Source: Pieris napi
Taxonomy: Eukaryota; Arthropoda; Insecta; Lepidoptera; Pieridae
NCBI RefSeq assembly: GCF_905475465.1
Contig: NC_062259.1
Span: 4,102,501 to 4,166,500, forward strand
Length of the DNA stretch: 64,000 bases
Reading direction: 5' to 3'
The position numbers and the translations under genes were made by a program. This document shows positions 47,062-58,872 of the stretch, piece after piece; the stretch's first letter is position 1, and each line of letters starts with the position of its first letter. The notes under the pieces were generated by a model. The model worked only from the letters and a program-made list of their open reading frames with translations. It was not told the DNA's origin and did no database searches.

Positions 47062-47177
47062 CATTCGTATGTGAAGGGTGGTGTTCCTATAGGTAGGGGT
47101 AAAGCAATGCAGGCCTCGCTCCCGGGGGCTGCCCGGGTCGTCTGGACTCCAGTTCTTGGGAAGGCAGGTGCTTCCAT
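47062..47177 (-). CDS. giant titin-family protein, exon 1 with candidate start codon
   Basis: The ATG at 47177 opens 'MEAPAFPRTGVQTTRAAPG', then 'EACIALPLPIGTPPFTYEW', the first strands of an Ig domain. The donor TG|GTAAGT joins a split tryptophan codon to exon 2, and the whole gene reads on in one frame from here. The exon seems to begin at 47235 (acceptor attatttatag), and in the coding frame a stop lies upstream of the ATG within it. That makes this the probable first coding exon, with 58 nt of leader. A protein beginning directly with an Ig domain, without a signal peptide, fits an intracellular sarcomere protein. A different upstream splice acceptor (CAG before TATGGC, 47201-47203) could instead make this an internal exon. 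Confidence 0.65.
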
Positions 47178-47235
47178 GACTACGCACGGAGCGCGCGCGC
47201 CATACTGCGTTCTTACATCGCCGCCCGTTCACATT
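47178..47235 (-). promoter_or_regulatory. candidate 5' leader with two start-stop mini-ORFs and a short uORF
   Basis: Between the acceptor at 47236 and the candidate start codon, the leader contains ATGTGA and ATGTAA, each a start codon directly followed by a stop. It also holds an 8-codon frame beginning ATGGCGCGC that ends just before the main ATG. Whether this leader is transcribed depends on the exon model. Confidence 0.35.
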
Positions 47236-48224
47236 CTATAAATAATACCAAAAAATGTAACACTGGTGGCGTATCGTACGCGAATATTTCGCCAATATCT
47301 TGTCTTCACATGTGTTATCCAAATGCACATTAATTTGCAACGTGGTTCTGGGTTTTAAATTTTATTCAGGTTAGAAGGCCTCAGTCAGTAGTTGTTGGAG
47401 GCGCTGAGTCTACTTTCTACATTGCACGATTTGGTGTTCTCCAAGGATCCCATTTGGGACCATTTAAAATTATAAAGTTATTAACTCTAAGAGCCTCTGC
47501 TCTTGTTCAAAGTGATCTTAATGGTTAAGAAGATTGGTGCTTATTAAATGGTATGATCCTCAATGCATGCTAGTACTTTCATATTAAATACACCTAAAAA
47601 TTGCTTGTTTTCTGCTGCTGCTGCTCGCACCGTTGAAAGAGGTTCAGGAGATTCGTGACTTGGGTGTAATTATTGACAGAATGTAAAAAAAATATTGTAA
47701 AACGCTCATATTGAAATATCGCAGTCATATTGAATACGGTACCATTATATGGATCCATTCGGAACGCAACGAATGTACTCAAAGATCATTCTCATACTTG
47801 CATTGAATATTACAGAATTGTCTCATAGGCGGATAGAATCCTGAATCAAGCAAATTTCAAATAATTTCACGTTCGTTATGTCCCCATACAAAATGTTAAA
47901 TGGTATTTTAAAGTTGATGGATTATAACTTATACTGTAGAAAATGTATCATAATAAATAAATAATACATAATTAGAAGCTCTTGTTGCTGGATTGGTTGA
48001 TGGTAGCGACATAGGACTCCTCATAAGTTCAGGAAGATAGAATAAATTGTTGATGACGAGATATGAATAGCCCTAAGTAAGACATGAACCTTCATTCCTA
48101 GGTTCAAAGTTCAAACCATATTCTATTTCTAACATTAGTCTGGAATCTAACCTTTCTACGTCGTCACCAATATTTCTTGTATATACATAATATATCACCA
48201 AGTTCTTTTAAGTACCTTTTTATG

Positions 48225-48486
48225 TAATAGGAGGCAAACGGGCAGGGGACTCACCTGATGTTTAGTGCTACCGCCGTCCATGGCACTCACATTGCAAGGC
48301 TCGCAAGTCCGTTGCCGGATTTTTAAGACTCGGTACGCTCTTTTCTTGGAGGAATCGAATTTCGAATTGATTCGGAAATACTTCAGTGCGCAGCTGGTGC
48401 CCCATAGTGGTGGTGCGCGGCAAAAACTGCCTTAAGAAACGCTCAGTTGTGGAACCTTCACTGCGTATATTTATTATGACTGGCAT
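48225..48486 (-). mobile_element. diverged CR1/jockey-like LINE 3' fragment
   Basis: The minus strand reads 'STTERFLRQFLPRTTTMGHQ' then 'LRTEVFPNQFE', clearly the same family as the plus-strand copy at 31128-31791 but with frame shifts. The 3' end near 48225 keeps the 'caggtgag' and 'gcccgtttgcc' words of that copy. Confidence 0.8.
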
Positions 48487-48837
48487 GTGTGCATTTAAGT
48501 GTAAATATAAATTTAATATAAACGTTGCTATTCAAAATTCAATTTACAAAGCTAAGCAAATATTAATCTCGGTGCTAGTCGTAATATCCGCTTCGTAAAA
48601 AGCCGATATTTGGACAGTAGGTTATTAACAAATACTAGGAATACAACAACACACACTATTGGATGGTCCTAATTAAATTGGGTACTCAACCATTCAATTG
48701 CAGTTAAATTAATCCTTTTTGGTTCGTATTAAACTTTTGGGCGCATATCTCAACTAAGACTATAGCGAGGCTGAAGACTTATTTCCGCATATCTTTATAC
48801 CTAGGTAACACTGAAAATGTTTAGAAAATAAAAACGG

Positions 48838-50000
48838 CTTAATGTAGAAAGTTGCCAATACATTTATTGTTTTTCGAAGTAATCTCCATTCCTCTCTACA
48901 CATCGTCGCATTCGATGGAACCACTAAGAAAAGCAGTGGGCCCATTCTTCCTTAAGGGTCTCTTCTATGGCATTTTCGTATGCTTTCACCGCATCTTCAG
49001 GACTCGTAAAGCGAGTACCTCGTTTTTTATCTTTAGTTCTTGGGAATAAATGATTGTCGCAGGGCGCCAGCTCAGGACTGTATGGCGGATGACTCATTAT
49101 CTCGACACCTTCCATAGTCAAAAATTCAACAGTCCATTTTGCGGAGTGCGCTTAAGCATTGTCGTGGTGAAGGAGGATCCTGTTTCGAGGGCTGCTCTCG
49201 AATTTTTTCCAAGTCAACAGGCAAACAGTGATTGACATACCAGTCTACAGTAACTGTCCTTCCATCTTCTAGCACAACTGTCGCGAAATGTCCTTTACGA
49301 CCAAAGAATGAGGCAATCATCTTTTTTCCTTGACTTTCTTCACCTTAGTTGGCCGATCCTCGAGAGGAAACACCCACTGAGCTGATTGTCTTTTGGTTTC
49401 GGGTTCGTAGCAATATATCCAGCTTTCATCACCTGTGACGATGTCAAATACAGCATTTGAGTCACCGCCGTTGAACTTATCTAACATTCGGCGACACCAG
49501 TCCATGCGAAGGTGTTTCTGGTCGTCGGTTAAAGTATGGGGAATCCATCTGGTACAAAGCTTCCTGACGCCTAAATGTTCGTGTAATATTTTTTTAACTT
49601 GACTCATACCAATGTCTAGGCTAGGCTTGCCCGTATCTGCTGATAGATCACTCTCTAATCTTCCTCTATCATGCGTCGGACAGCACCGATGTTATCTTCA
49701 GTAGTCGCTGTTAAAGGACGTCCCTCACTCATTGAGATTGCTACGCCCACGCTTAAACTCGTTAAACCAATTGTAAATAGAGGCACGAGACGGGGCTTCA
49801 TTAAGAAATGCTAATCGCAGCCTATCACAGCTTTGTTGTTGAGTAAGCCCACAATGAAAGTCATAATAATTCATTGACCGAATATTATCTCGCGTTAGGT
49901 TCATTTTCACGTGTAACAAGAGTTTTAGATTTGCCGCCAATTCACAAAAACAAGTGACAAATGAATGCAATATCAAGGTTACCAAAAAGTTCTAAAATTT
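48838..50000 (-). pseudogene. broken mariner transposase
   Basis: Minus-strand segments cover a whole mariner transposase. The N-terminal helix-turn-helix part lies near 49900-49725 ('RASIYNWFNEFKRGRSNLNE'). The linker and first catalytic segment lie at 49607-49317 ('IVTGDESWIYCYEPETKRQS'). The second segment, with 'LLHHDNA' and then a stop in place, lies near 49160. The end, with 'YSPELAPCDNHLFP', lies near 49080. At least two frame changes and one in-frame stop disable it. It lies in the intergenic gap between the two protein genes. Confidence 0.9.
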
Positions 50001-50527
50001 AGATTCAAAAAAAGTTTTCTTTAGCAATGTTTCTAACTGGCCAGTTCTTAACATTTTTAGTGTTACCCACGTATTAGTATTGTGGTACCTCGATAAACGT
50101 GTTTTGAGAATCCAGCAGCGGATCAAGCAATATTTTGCTTTGAGATTAGAGCAAGATTTGTGATACGAGGAATCGCACACTACTCTAAGTTTCTCTTACC
50201 TCAGAAGAAACCTGTCTGTTTGCTTATTTCCCTCGTATTCAAAGCATTTATGATGTTAGGTTCGCGTTTTATGCATTTTGTACATTTATTGTATTATAAC
50301 ATTTATTTTTATAACCATGGGTCCTAGTAATATGATGTCAATTAAAGCGTGAAATCACTTTCTTGTTCAAAAACAACTGAGGTGGTGTTATGGGTTTTGG
50401 GGCGGATTAATGGCAATGGGGAAAATTGCTTTGAGATGTCGAAATTTGACATTCGAGCAAGGGGTTACGCAACGAATTACACTCGTATGTCGAGGAACCA
50501 CTGTACTTCTTTTATTTATTTTCAATA

Positions 50528-50908
50528 CTAGCAGGCCGGCCAAGCGTTGCTGTGGCTAAGGTTTATGTTATATTACATAGGAGCAAACTATTCAAGGGAA
50601 ACGGTGGGAGAACACCAGTCATGGGGACCACCATGCTTTTTTGGTGGTTATGCCATAAAATTGTAGCTTATGTGAAACGTTGGTACTTTCAACACTGCGC
50701 CTTCTGTTAGAATTGTGACTATCAAATAATAAACAAATATTTTGCAATAAAATAATATTGCGGGTATAAATTGAGATGTAAGCTATCCTATCTTTTAAGT
50801 TGGATCAAAGTACACACGGTGTGCAAATTTGATTGAAATCGGTTCGGTAGTTTAGGAGTCCATTGCGGACAAACAACGTGACACGTAATTTATATATATT
50901 AAGATGTA
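50528..50908 (+). mobile_element. probable non-autonomous Helentron-like element
   Basis: It begins ACTAGCAGGCCGGCCAAGCG and ends with 'gattgaaatcggttcggtag' followed by 'gtgacacgtaatttatatat'. This is the typical arrangement of abundant lepidopteran Helentron-like repeats, also seen reversed at 36095-36700. There is no gene inside. Confidence 0.5.
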
Positions 50909-53900
50909 ATGTCTACTTGAGAGAATTATTGCAGGTTGTAATAGCAAGGAGAGACAACTACAATAGTTTGTTAATAGATTTACAGTTTAAATAACAAAAC
51001 ACTTTCATTAAAACTAGTATTTAGTTCAGTTTTGTTGTCTAAGATCAAACAATGATGGAGGAATAGGATATTCTCTTTTATCTTCTATCTTACAATAAAA
51101 ATATGATTATTTCTTACAATAAAGATGATAAATAAAACAAAATACACGAGGAATTTCTAGACCACGTCTCCTCTCATAAAAAGAAAATCCATGAAGACTA
51201 AGCCTCTTATCAAAGAAAAATCAATCAAACTGCACCGTTTTTACTCATCACAGGGAAACAATTTTATATTTAGTTTTCATTTATCATGGATTTAATCAGT
51301 CAATAACTGTTGTAAGAAAATTGGTTTGTCAGGTTTTATTGCAATAAGGTGCACAATGTTACTAGATGTAGGTATCTATCGAATAAGTTTTTTACCATTT
51401 CCAGTTTAAAATCCAGTCAGATTCTCATAACGCTTCACGCCACAAACACATTTCTGCGTCTATAATAATAAAAAAGCCTATCTCCTTACTTAGTATTTAA
51501 CTTCCAACTTTGATGGACCACATTAGAATTTATAGTAATACAAATTCTAATTCGACATACATATTCCATGTCATTCACAAAGGTAAGGCAAAATCACGAA
51601 ATTTTCAAACTACCAAGAAATAAAACCCAGCTCTTTAATGACATTATTTATGAACTTTGTGATATAATCCCTACACCTGTTAAAATCGCAGACAGTCGTC
51701 GAAAACGCACCCTCGCATCTTCAATTATCTATAATTTCTAAGCATTACGTATACCCAGCAATACCCTCAATTTTTCACATATTTAAGTAGTTTTAATCCT
51801 GTAATTATTATTTCTAGGACGGGCATAATTTCAGTTACGTTTAGGTTCAAAGGCTACAAAAATAATTACTAACATTCGTTCGTTTAGAAATTCAGTAGCT
51901 TTTTATTCTAAAATTGGGGTTAATAAAACGAATATATATTCACTTTTATTTATTCCATCTACATTATAATCGACAAAAACATTTAATATAAGAACAATAA
52001 TTTTATAGAGTATGTATGAGACAATGTATGTTAAGAATCTGTTCTGGAATGTTATGAAAAAAATCATACCGACCGACTTATGAAACTAAATACTGAAATA
52101 GTCAAAATCTTCTAATTAAGGGATATTAAATATAAATTTATTAAACAATAGTAATTTCATAGGCCGCTTAAAATATTATAAATAACATTTGCTTAAATCT
52201 ATTTAATTAATGAAAGGAGACCGATTTTGTAAATTTCTTATCATAAATATTGACGATAACATCGAATATTGGATTTCATTAGCATATAATCGAAATCCTT
52301 TCATACATAGGTCTTACTAAAGTTGATATAAAAAAGACTACGTGAATTCGCTATTTATAATTGAACATATTATAAAACAAATTTTGGAATGTATATTTAA
52401 AGAATCAAATGACCACTGAAATGTATTTATGTTCTACGTTAAGTGATGACTACCTTCTCGCAGATATACAACTCTAGTGGTTTATACAACGTTCTTAAGT
52501 TTTTATGATAACTAAGACCTATTTACATCTCGATTAAAACCTGGTGTTATATAGAAAAAAGTAAATCCTTTGAAAGAAAGAATATATAGACACACAGAAA
52601 GGAAAGAAAGGAATAATATTTTGACGTAAACCATACATTAGCATTTGTAGGAATTATGTTCAGTTAACGTACCCATTTAGCTTAATAGACGATCATTAAA
52701 TTGACTGATTTGTATTCCGTTAGTCTACACTTTAATAAAGGAATTAAATACAATTACAACCCACTTTAACATCAATACATGGTAGTTATTGACTAGATTA
52801 ACATCGACTAGTTAAAGAGTAGGTACAAATGTCTTTACTGTGAAATTCTTTCATTAAAACATTAAAATGAAAAGGCCGCATAGCGCTATTCCCGAAAGAA
52901 GCCCATACAATTCATCATTTAAGTACATTTTTACTTAATCTATACCGGTAACAAAAAAAAGAGAATTTAAAGAGAATTTTTTTTTTTGCACTATACTAAT
53001 CTTTTATATTTGAAAGTATCAAATAATTATTGCGCGGTAACGGTATTATAAACAAAGATACTATTCGATATTTCGAATATCATTTCCTTTGTTTATATGC
53101 ACCGTTTTGTTCCGGATTTTTTTTTGTTATTGTTTACAATTCAATCAATACTTCCGCTTTCCTGCCAAAATACCGGGGAAATAGCCTGTGAAAATATTAT
53201 ACAGCAACTGTGTGTGTGCATTGCAAGTTCGATTGCTTTTTTATTAAACACCAATAGAACGAGAAGGTAACGATAAAAATTTTTTACGTCAAAATACAGA
53301 AAATATCGTTCTATTTAAATTGATATTGCATACCATTTGTTAAGACTAGAAATTTGTACTACAGATTTGCAATGACAAAAAATATAAAACAAATCGTTTA
53401 TACAAAATCTCTACATTGTGTTTGAGCTCATGAAATAATAGGTACTTATTTAACCTAAGAAATAGTAAATTTATAGAAATAGTAAAACACTTCAAAAATT
53501 TATACTAAGCACAGTCTCTAAATTACAAGTGACTTTTCATGTATAATTTAAAATTAAGATAAAGTAAGTCTGTCTAATATTTACAGAAATCGGGATCTCA
53601 TCACAAACGGACCGTCCGAATCGTTCCCTAGCAAAGAAAAATAAGTCGTTACAACTTTCATTTACGAACAATAATTTGACTTTATAATAACTCCGTAACT
53701 TCAATGGAATTATATTTTCAATATTATTTAAGCACTTTTATCACAAGATTGAATAAAAGTGGTGTGCACCGCTCGCAAATCCATACTACTTTTAGCTAAG
53801 ATTTAAAAAATCTAATGTGCTTTATACCCTACTACTCCCCCTATAATTAAATCATACACTATAAAAATACCATTCTTATACGAGATACACAACTAATATT

Positions 53901-54679
53901 TTTCCTAAAAAAATATTTTTATATAAAAATAGCGAAACAGCTCATTTGCTTAATCTTACCGAACAGTCCGATGCTGTTTATATGCGCAGGCAAAGTAATC
54001 CAACAAGACAATCCTGCGCACACAACTCAATCCCAAGATTTTAGGAAGGCATTAAAAATTAATTGTCATAAATAAAAAAAAAATAAAGCAATAGCCGATT
54101 TCTTAACAATAAGGAAATGTTTATAGTAAAATAATCTTTATTTAAAATAATTAAAATGAGATCTAAACAGACTAGATAATAGTATATGCTGAGTGGAAAT
54201 GAATTACTTTCTAAATTTCTACTGATACTGACAATACACACATCAAATGTCTAAATAAATAGATAATAATATAAGTTTTGGATACTGTTCTCCAAAACTC
54301 TCGACTGAGCAATGTTTAAAAATGTACAAAAAAAAAGTTTTCATCAACTGTACTGAAAAGACAATATCATAATTTTTCTCTTTGACCGGAATTAACAATT
54401 TTAATATATCTTCGAAATATTCGTAAGTTATATTCATTATTGTTCTTTAAAATTATCATACAATGAAAAATACCATATGTACCAGTAACCGATCTGGGGG
54501 GGTAAGAAAATTAACATCCACGCGACAAAATCCGACTTTTCATTTAACCGATGGCAATAAAAGTTTAGTTAGTTTGTTTTTTTGTTCCTGATAAGTTTCC
54601 TTTTCTAAACAATTAAATGTAATACATGTATTTTTGCACTTCTTGCCTTTCTTATGTAATTTAATACTTTTTTTTTTTT

Positions 54680-54832
54680 CTCACAGTGGTTGCCTGGAAG
54701 AGATCGCTGGAAAGCGATAAGGCCGCCAGTTGCTCTCCTTTTTATTTAATTATGTCAATTGTACTATTTTAATGTATATGCAACGAAGTGTCAATAAATA
54801 AATAAAATAAATAAATAAATAAAAGGAAACTT
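54680..54832 (+). mobile_element. LINE 3' tail with (TAAA)n end
   Basis: The block 'cagtggttgcctggaagaga' followed by 'gcgataaggccgccagttgc' is the common 3'-terminal sequence of a lepidopteran non-LTR family. It ends in a run of AAATA/TAAA repeats at about 54796-54828. Confidence 0.65.
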
Positions 54833-54939
54833 CGTTTGGGCTAAGGTGATATCCGCTTCGGCTCAGCCCTGGGTTAGATGCTGATCATTCTCAAGACCCG
54901 CTCCCACAAATATCACTTTGTCTTTAGAAAAAAACCCAG

Positions 54940-55065
54940 TGGCGCTACAACAACAAGAAACGACCACATAGAAAGACCCGTATTGGCCGTATTTATAAAC
55001 AAGTACGGACGTTTGCCTACAGCGTAGAGCAAATGTTAAACCACTAGCCCGACACTGCTGTATTG
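54940..55065 (-). mobile_element. decayed SINE family A fragment
   Basis: Scattered matches to the minus-oriented SINE A copies (ccagtggcgctacaacaac at one end, ccactagcccgacactgctg at the other) with the body largely lost. Confidence 0.5.
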
Positions 55066-56760
55066 TGTTTAGAATATCTATTTTTAAAATCTATAAGTGA
55101 ATCGTCATGCGCTAATACTGACTGATAGAAAACAAATTCCTTTTAAACTTTGCTCAGTAACTCTAAATCCTATGAATTTCTTAAATCTATACATAATATA
55201 TCTACTACTACACATCGATCTACGTATAAATAAGTACTTCAAAAATACGCCATAGTCTTGTCGATTGTAATTGGTTTAAGCTCAAGATTCCTTCCGTAGA
55301 TTTTGGCATATCTTTGGAGTACAAAAACAGGACTTTCCACACTACTAAAGCCTAGGGTCAGTAAATTTATTTTAGTAAGTATTTTCATTTTTGGACCAAT
55401 GTTTAAAAATTTCAGTGGTCTCTATTTTAAAAGGTCTTTGGTATGTTAGGAAATCTTATATTTTAATCATTAAACAGAACAAAACCCACGTTGTACGGAA
55501 AAACGGTCAGGAACCTGAAGCCTGAAAGACCAGCACAAAAAAGAATCGAAGCATAAGTTAACATTTTGGTATTCTATGTTAGAACATAGGCCCCGTATAG
55601 GCCCTGACAATTTCTACTAACGCTATCACTATTTTATCATTATATTATACTATTGTGTAAATTCCCGCGAAATCGTGCATCAGGCCACAAAGTACCCATT
55701 TTTTTCCAAGACCAAAAGGGATTAAACAAACAAACTCACTAATATCATTTTAAATCTATAAACGGCTACTATATCTTAACATAAAATATTTGAACACCAC
55801 TACAATTTAATAGATGTAATGGCTTATAAAACTTATTTTTCTTTTCTCTCGTTACAGTGCTATACACAAGAAAGATTAATTCCAAAACTGTATAACTCTT
55901 AGATGAACATGTACAACGAATTACAAAAGTTCGGAATATTAATTTAATTTGTTTTTCATTGAAGCATCAGAGAAAATCACAGACAAATTGGCTGTTGTGA
56001 AGCAATGCCTATATACAAGCATTTAGATATAACTATATTATGTTTACTTCATGAATCTATTAAAAATTAAATATGTAAAAAAAATTTGGTGATCTTGGAC
56101 ATCAAAAGGTATTGTGAATTACCAGATGTGTACTTGCAATACGTTTGAATAAATACAGCAACATCAACGAACAACTTACTTAATTAAAAGTGAATACTTG
56201 ATTACGATTAATTTTTAAATGTTTATCAAGAAACCGTTGCAAATGCTTTCAGGAAACCTGAAATTTGTGTGAGCACGAATGCAGAACTTAGTTACCCGTC
56301 ACTAAACATTTTTAGCAACAGGATTATCTAACAAACGTATTTATATTCTACTCTACTAACATTAATAAGATCCGATTGGCATCGAATGAGGCTAATAGGG
56401 ATATTTTATAATCCAAAAAATAATCTTAAAAACTAATAAATTGATTTTATTTTAATGTGTGCTTGCATTGTCGTGTGTGTTTTAGTTGTATTTTTTTTTT
56501 TATTTCTATTTGATTTTTTTTACTGAGAAACTTATGCTTGCATTAACTGTCACACATTTTAGATGTGGGATTTTGTGAAATAGTTGGTGGACTTATGACT
56601 GTGTGTGATGTTGTGGGCTTGATAACTAAATAAATAAATAAATAAACAAAATAAATATTAAATTCAACCTAGAATCGCGCCGCAAAAAACAGAAAATCAC
56701 GAAAACCAAAGTAAATAAAAAGACAAAAAGTAGTGTTGCCATCATACGGAAACCATTAAA

Positions 56761-57127
56761 TTAAACTTGAGCAACATCTGGAATATAATTATCGTTAAGG
56801 AAATCATTATTGGCCGAATTGACAAAGACATTCCCATTATCCTCAATTTCAATGACAGTCTCCTTCTTTATCTGGTTGTTGTTCTGATAATAGCGAGCTT
56901 GTTCAGTGCATGGACAAGCAGCGTGGTCGACAACTGTTGTGGTGTCGGAGTTTTTTTCGTCGTACTGAACGACTACTTGAGCAGGAATAACCGGCTCGAT
57001 TTTCTTCTTGCGACGGCGTTGCTGCTCAAGAATCGGTATTTTCATGCCATCAGAAGAAGATGATGTTTGACGCTGGAATAATTTAGCACGGTGTCCGCAA
57101 CGACACTCGTTCAATGCGTTCTCTTTC
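56761..57127 (-). CDS. wnd: DLK-family MAP3K, exon 7 (C-terminus)
   Basis: The last coding exon gives residues about 405-526. It continues the coiled coil briefly ('EKENALNECRCGH'), then a serine-rich stretch, a basic patch 'QQRRRKKKIEPVIPAQ', and a polar acidic tail ending 'NYIPDVAQV' and stop TAA at 56761. The acceptor is gcccatag; the phase (2 in) fits exon 6. The long C-terminal region of fly and vertebrate DLK is absent. An AATAAA-type signal on the minus strand near 56500 could serve polyadenylation. Confidence 0.85.
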
Positions 57128-57510
57128 CTATGGGCAATAGAAAGAGACATTTATCTCCGCTCATTCGCCCCCGATGCTAAAAGGGAGTTTCTATCCGAAG
57201 GGAACTTTGATACAAAAATTTATTCAAAACTATAAGGACATGTATGCCGTCCTCCTAACTGCTAATCAAATTGACTTTAGACTATGTAATTCAAAAATAA
57301 CCGGTATAAGTTAAAAATAATTAAGAGAAGTTCCATACTTTTGCTGTTTCCTATAAAAACCAACATGAACATTTACTAATAATATTTATTTACTATGATT
57401 TTTTCTATTTATAATGATCAATTATCCTATAAAATCTAATACAAATCATTTAAATACACAATGCGGTAGAATATCAAACTCCAATCGGAGACAAACAAAA
57501 CATTACTCAC

Positions 57511-57690
57511 TCAGCGATGGTTCTTTCACGTTGTTCGAGCTGAAGTCTGACAGCGCAGACTTCTAGAAACAGCTCGTTAGCCCTCGACACTTGCTGTTCA
57601 TAAACGTAACGAAGATCGCGAGCTTGCTTAAGATCTTCACGACGCTGAGCCACAACGTCCGTGTTCTCTTGCGTGAAAGTATTTGTGTTT
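57511..57690 (-). CDS. wnd: DLK-family MAP3K, exon 6 (leucine-zipper-like helix)
   Basis: The exon encodes about 60 residues of charged helix: 'DVVAQRREDLKQARDLRYVY', then 'EQQVSRANELFLEVCAVRLQ' and 'LEQRERTIAE'. This is the segment after the kinase domain in DLK/LZK, where 'RR.E...A.D.R..YE..L.R.N.LF.EL' is characteristic. It mediates dimerisation, which activates these kinases. The acceptor is gttcacag and the donor GA|GTGAGT. This match, more than the kinase alone, identifies the DLK branch. Confidence 0.88.
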
Positions 57691-58196
57691 CTGTGAACGA
57701 CTGGTCTTTGAGAAGGAAGTATGTTTGTTTTTGAAGACAGAAAGGGATGGAAGACGTTCTAAAAGAGAGGACCATCTCCTCGTCAGGTACCTTGCTGCGT
57801 AGAGAGGGACTACTGTAGGATTACAATTATACTCTGATTTTTAATTCCGTAGAATTCTGACGCATACATTTTCTAACATGTCAGTGATGGCAAACCCTTT
57901 TTGGCCGGGCACATTTTTCAATTTCAATACGAGTCTGAACATCTGAGTCTATATATACATTTTATTGTTGGTTAATGTATCCATTTTATTAAGTGCTGTG
58001 TCCCACGTTAAAAGTGGTTTAACGGCGAGTGGTAATTACGTTCCTTTTCATCACAAACAGTAAAAAACGCACAAGTGATTTTCTTTTTTAAAAGGTTTAC
58101 TTAACCTGGAATTAGTAGGCAGTTATGCCAGCTAAAGAAAAAAATAAAGTAATTAAAGTTAATTCGATATATGGATCGTGATATTGAATTTTTTTA

Positions 58197-58436
58197 GGTA
58201 AGACCCCCCATGTAACGCGCCATAACGTTTTTCTGTACCCAAGTATAGTAAAACGTTTCGTGACTACCAAGTGACTCTTTATACCTAAAAGTTACTATTA
58301 TGTGGTGGAAAGTACTGGAAAGTCGAAAATTATATTCACAATAACGCGTAATTCAATCTCCGCATCGTAACGTTTTACAAAAGGACCCCCCCCCCTCCCA
58401 AAATTCGTTACGTAATACTTGAACGCTCCCTAAGTC
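58197..58436 (-). mobile_element. MITE family C, copy 2
   Basis: The reverse complement matches the MITE at 41655-41910: CGTTACGTAATACTTGAACG near 58436, GTAACGTTTTACAAAAGGA inside, and AAACGTTTCGTGACTACCAAG in the middle. It is inserted in the intron between kinase exons 5 and 6. Confidence 0.8.
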
Positions 58437-58734
58437 AAATTTGTCATTTTTTCGGTGGAGAACTTTTTTAGTAGCAACACTTATGAAATGTCACAATTCT
58501 ACGGAATTAAAAATCAGAGTTAATATAAATCGAGACGCTTCGACTTTCTCGAAATCGAAAAATCTTTCTTGAAACATTCTTTACGAAAACACCTGATTAC
58601 AAATATAATTTCAATTAGATATATTAATTTTATAATTTTTAATACAAAATTTTAATAAAAACTACTTTTATGTATTACAATACTTAATTCGTATTCACAC
58701 ATTAAATACTAATCACTACTGGAATTGACCGTAC

Positions 58735-58872
58735 CTGGCATACAGGCGCTCCATGCACTGGTGAACTTCAGCGCGCCATCCATTTTGTAAGTTTTTGAAT
58801 GTCTCTGTATCCATATTGCGTAGATCTCCTCCTGCCATCTCTAAGTGGGCAGCTATGATCTTGAATGGCGGC
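58735..58872 (-). CDS. wnd: DLK-family MAP3K, exon 5 (end of kinase domain and post-kinase helix)
   Basis: The exon encodes 'RPPFKIIAAHLEMAGGDLRN' followed by 'TFKNLQNGWRAEVHQCMERL'. The first part completes the kinase domain (subdomain XI, after 'CWNRVPRNR' in exon 4). The second resembles the 'W..EV..H...I' helix after the DLK kinase domain. The acceptor is cactatag, the donor AG|GTACGG, phases 2 and 2. The frame is only open within the exon, and it was located by phase and family pattern. Confidence 0.88.

Larger units (their letters stand above)
47236..56760. other. region between the two genes (intergenic or upstream intron)
   Basis: AT-rich DNA with the mariner pseudogene, LINE fragments and Helentron-like repeat listed separately. 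About 51000-54600 shows no repeat or coding signal I can name. If the giant gene has upstream non-coding exons or promoters they would lie here, but none can be read from sequence alone. Confidence 0.55.

Noticed and set aside
47023..47232. Alternative minus-strand frame through exon 1 ('NVNGRRCKNAV...')
   Set aside because: Although open, it shows no Ig pattern and would not join exon 2 in phase; the other frame gives the Ig strands and the split tryptophan.
54059..54437. Two adjacent minus-strand open frames
   Set aside because: AT-rich, leucine/isoleucine-heavy translation with no motif and no splice partners.
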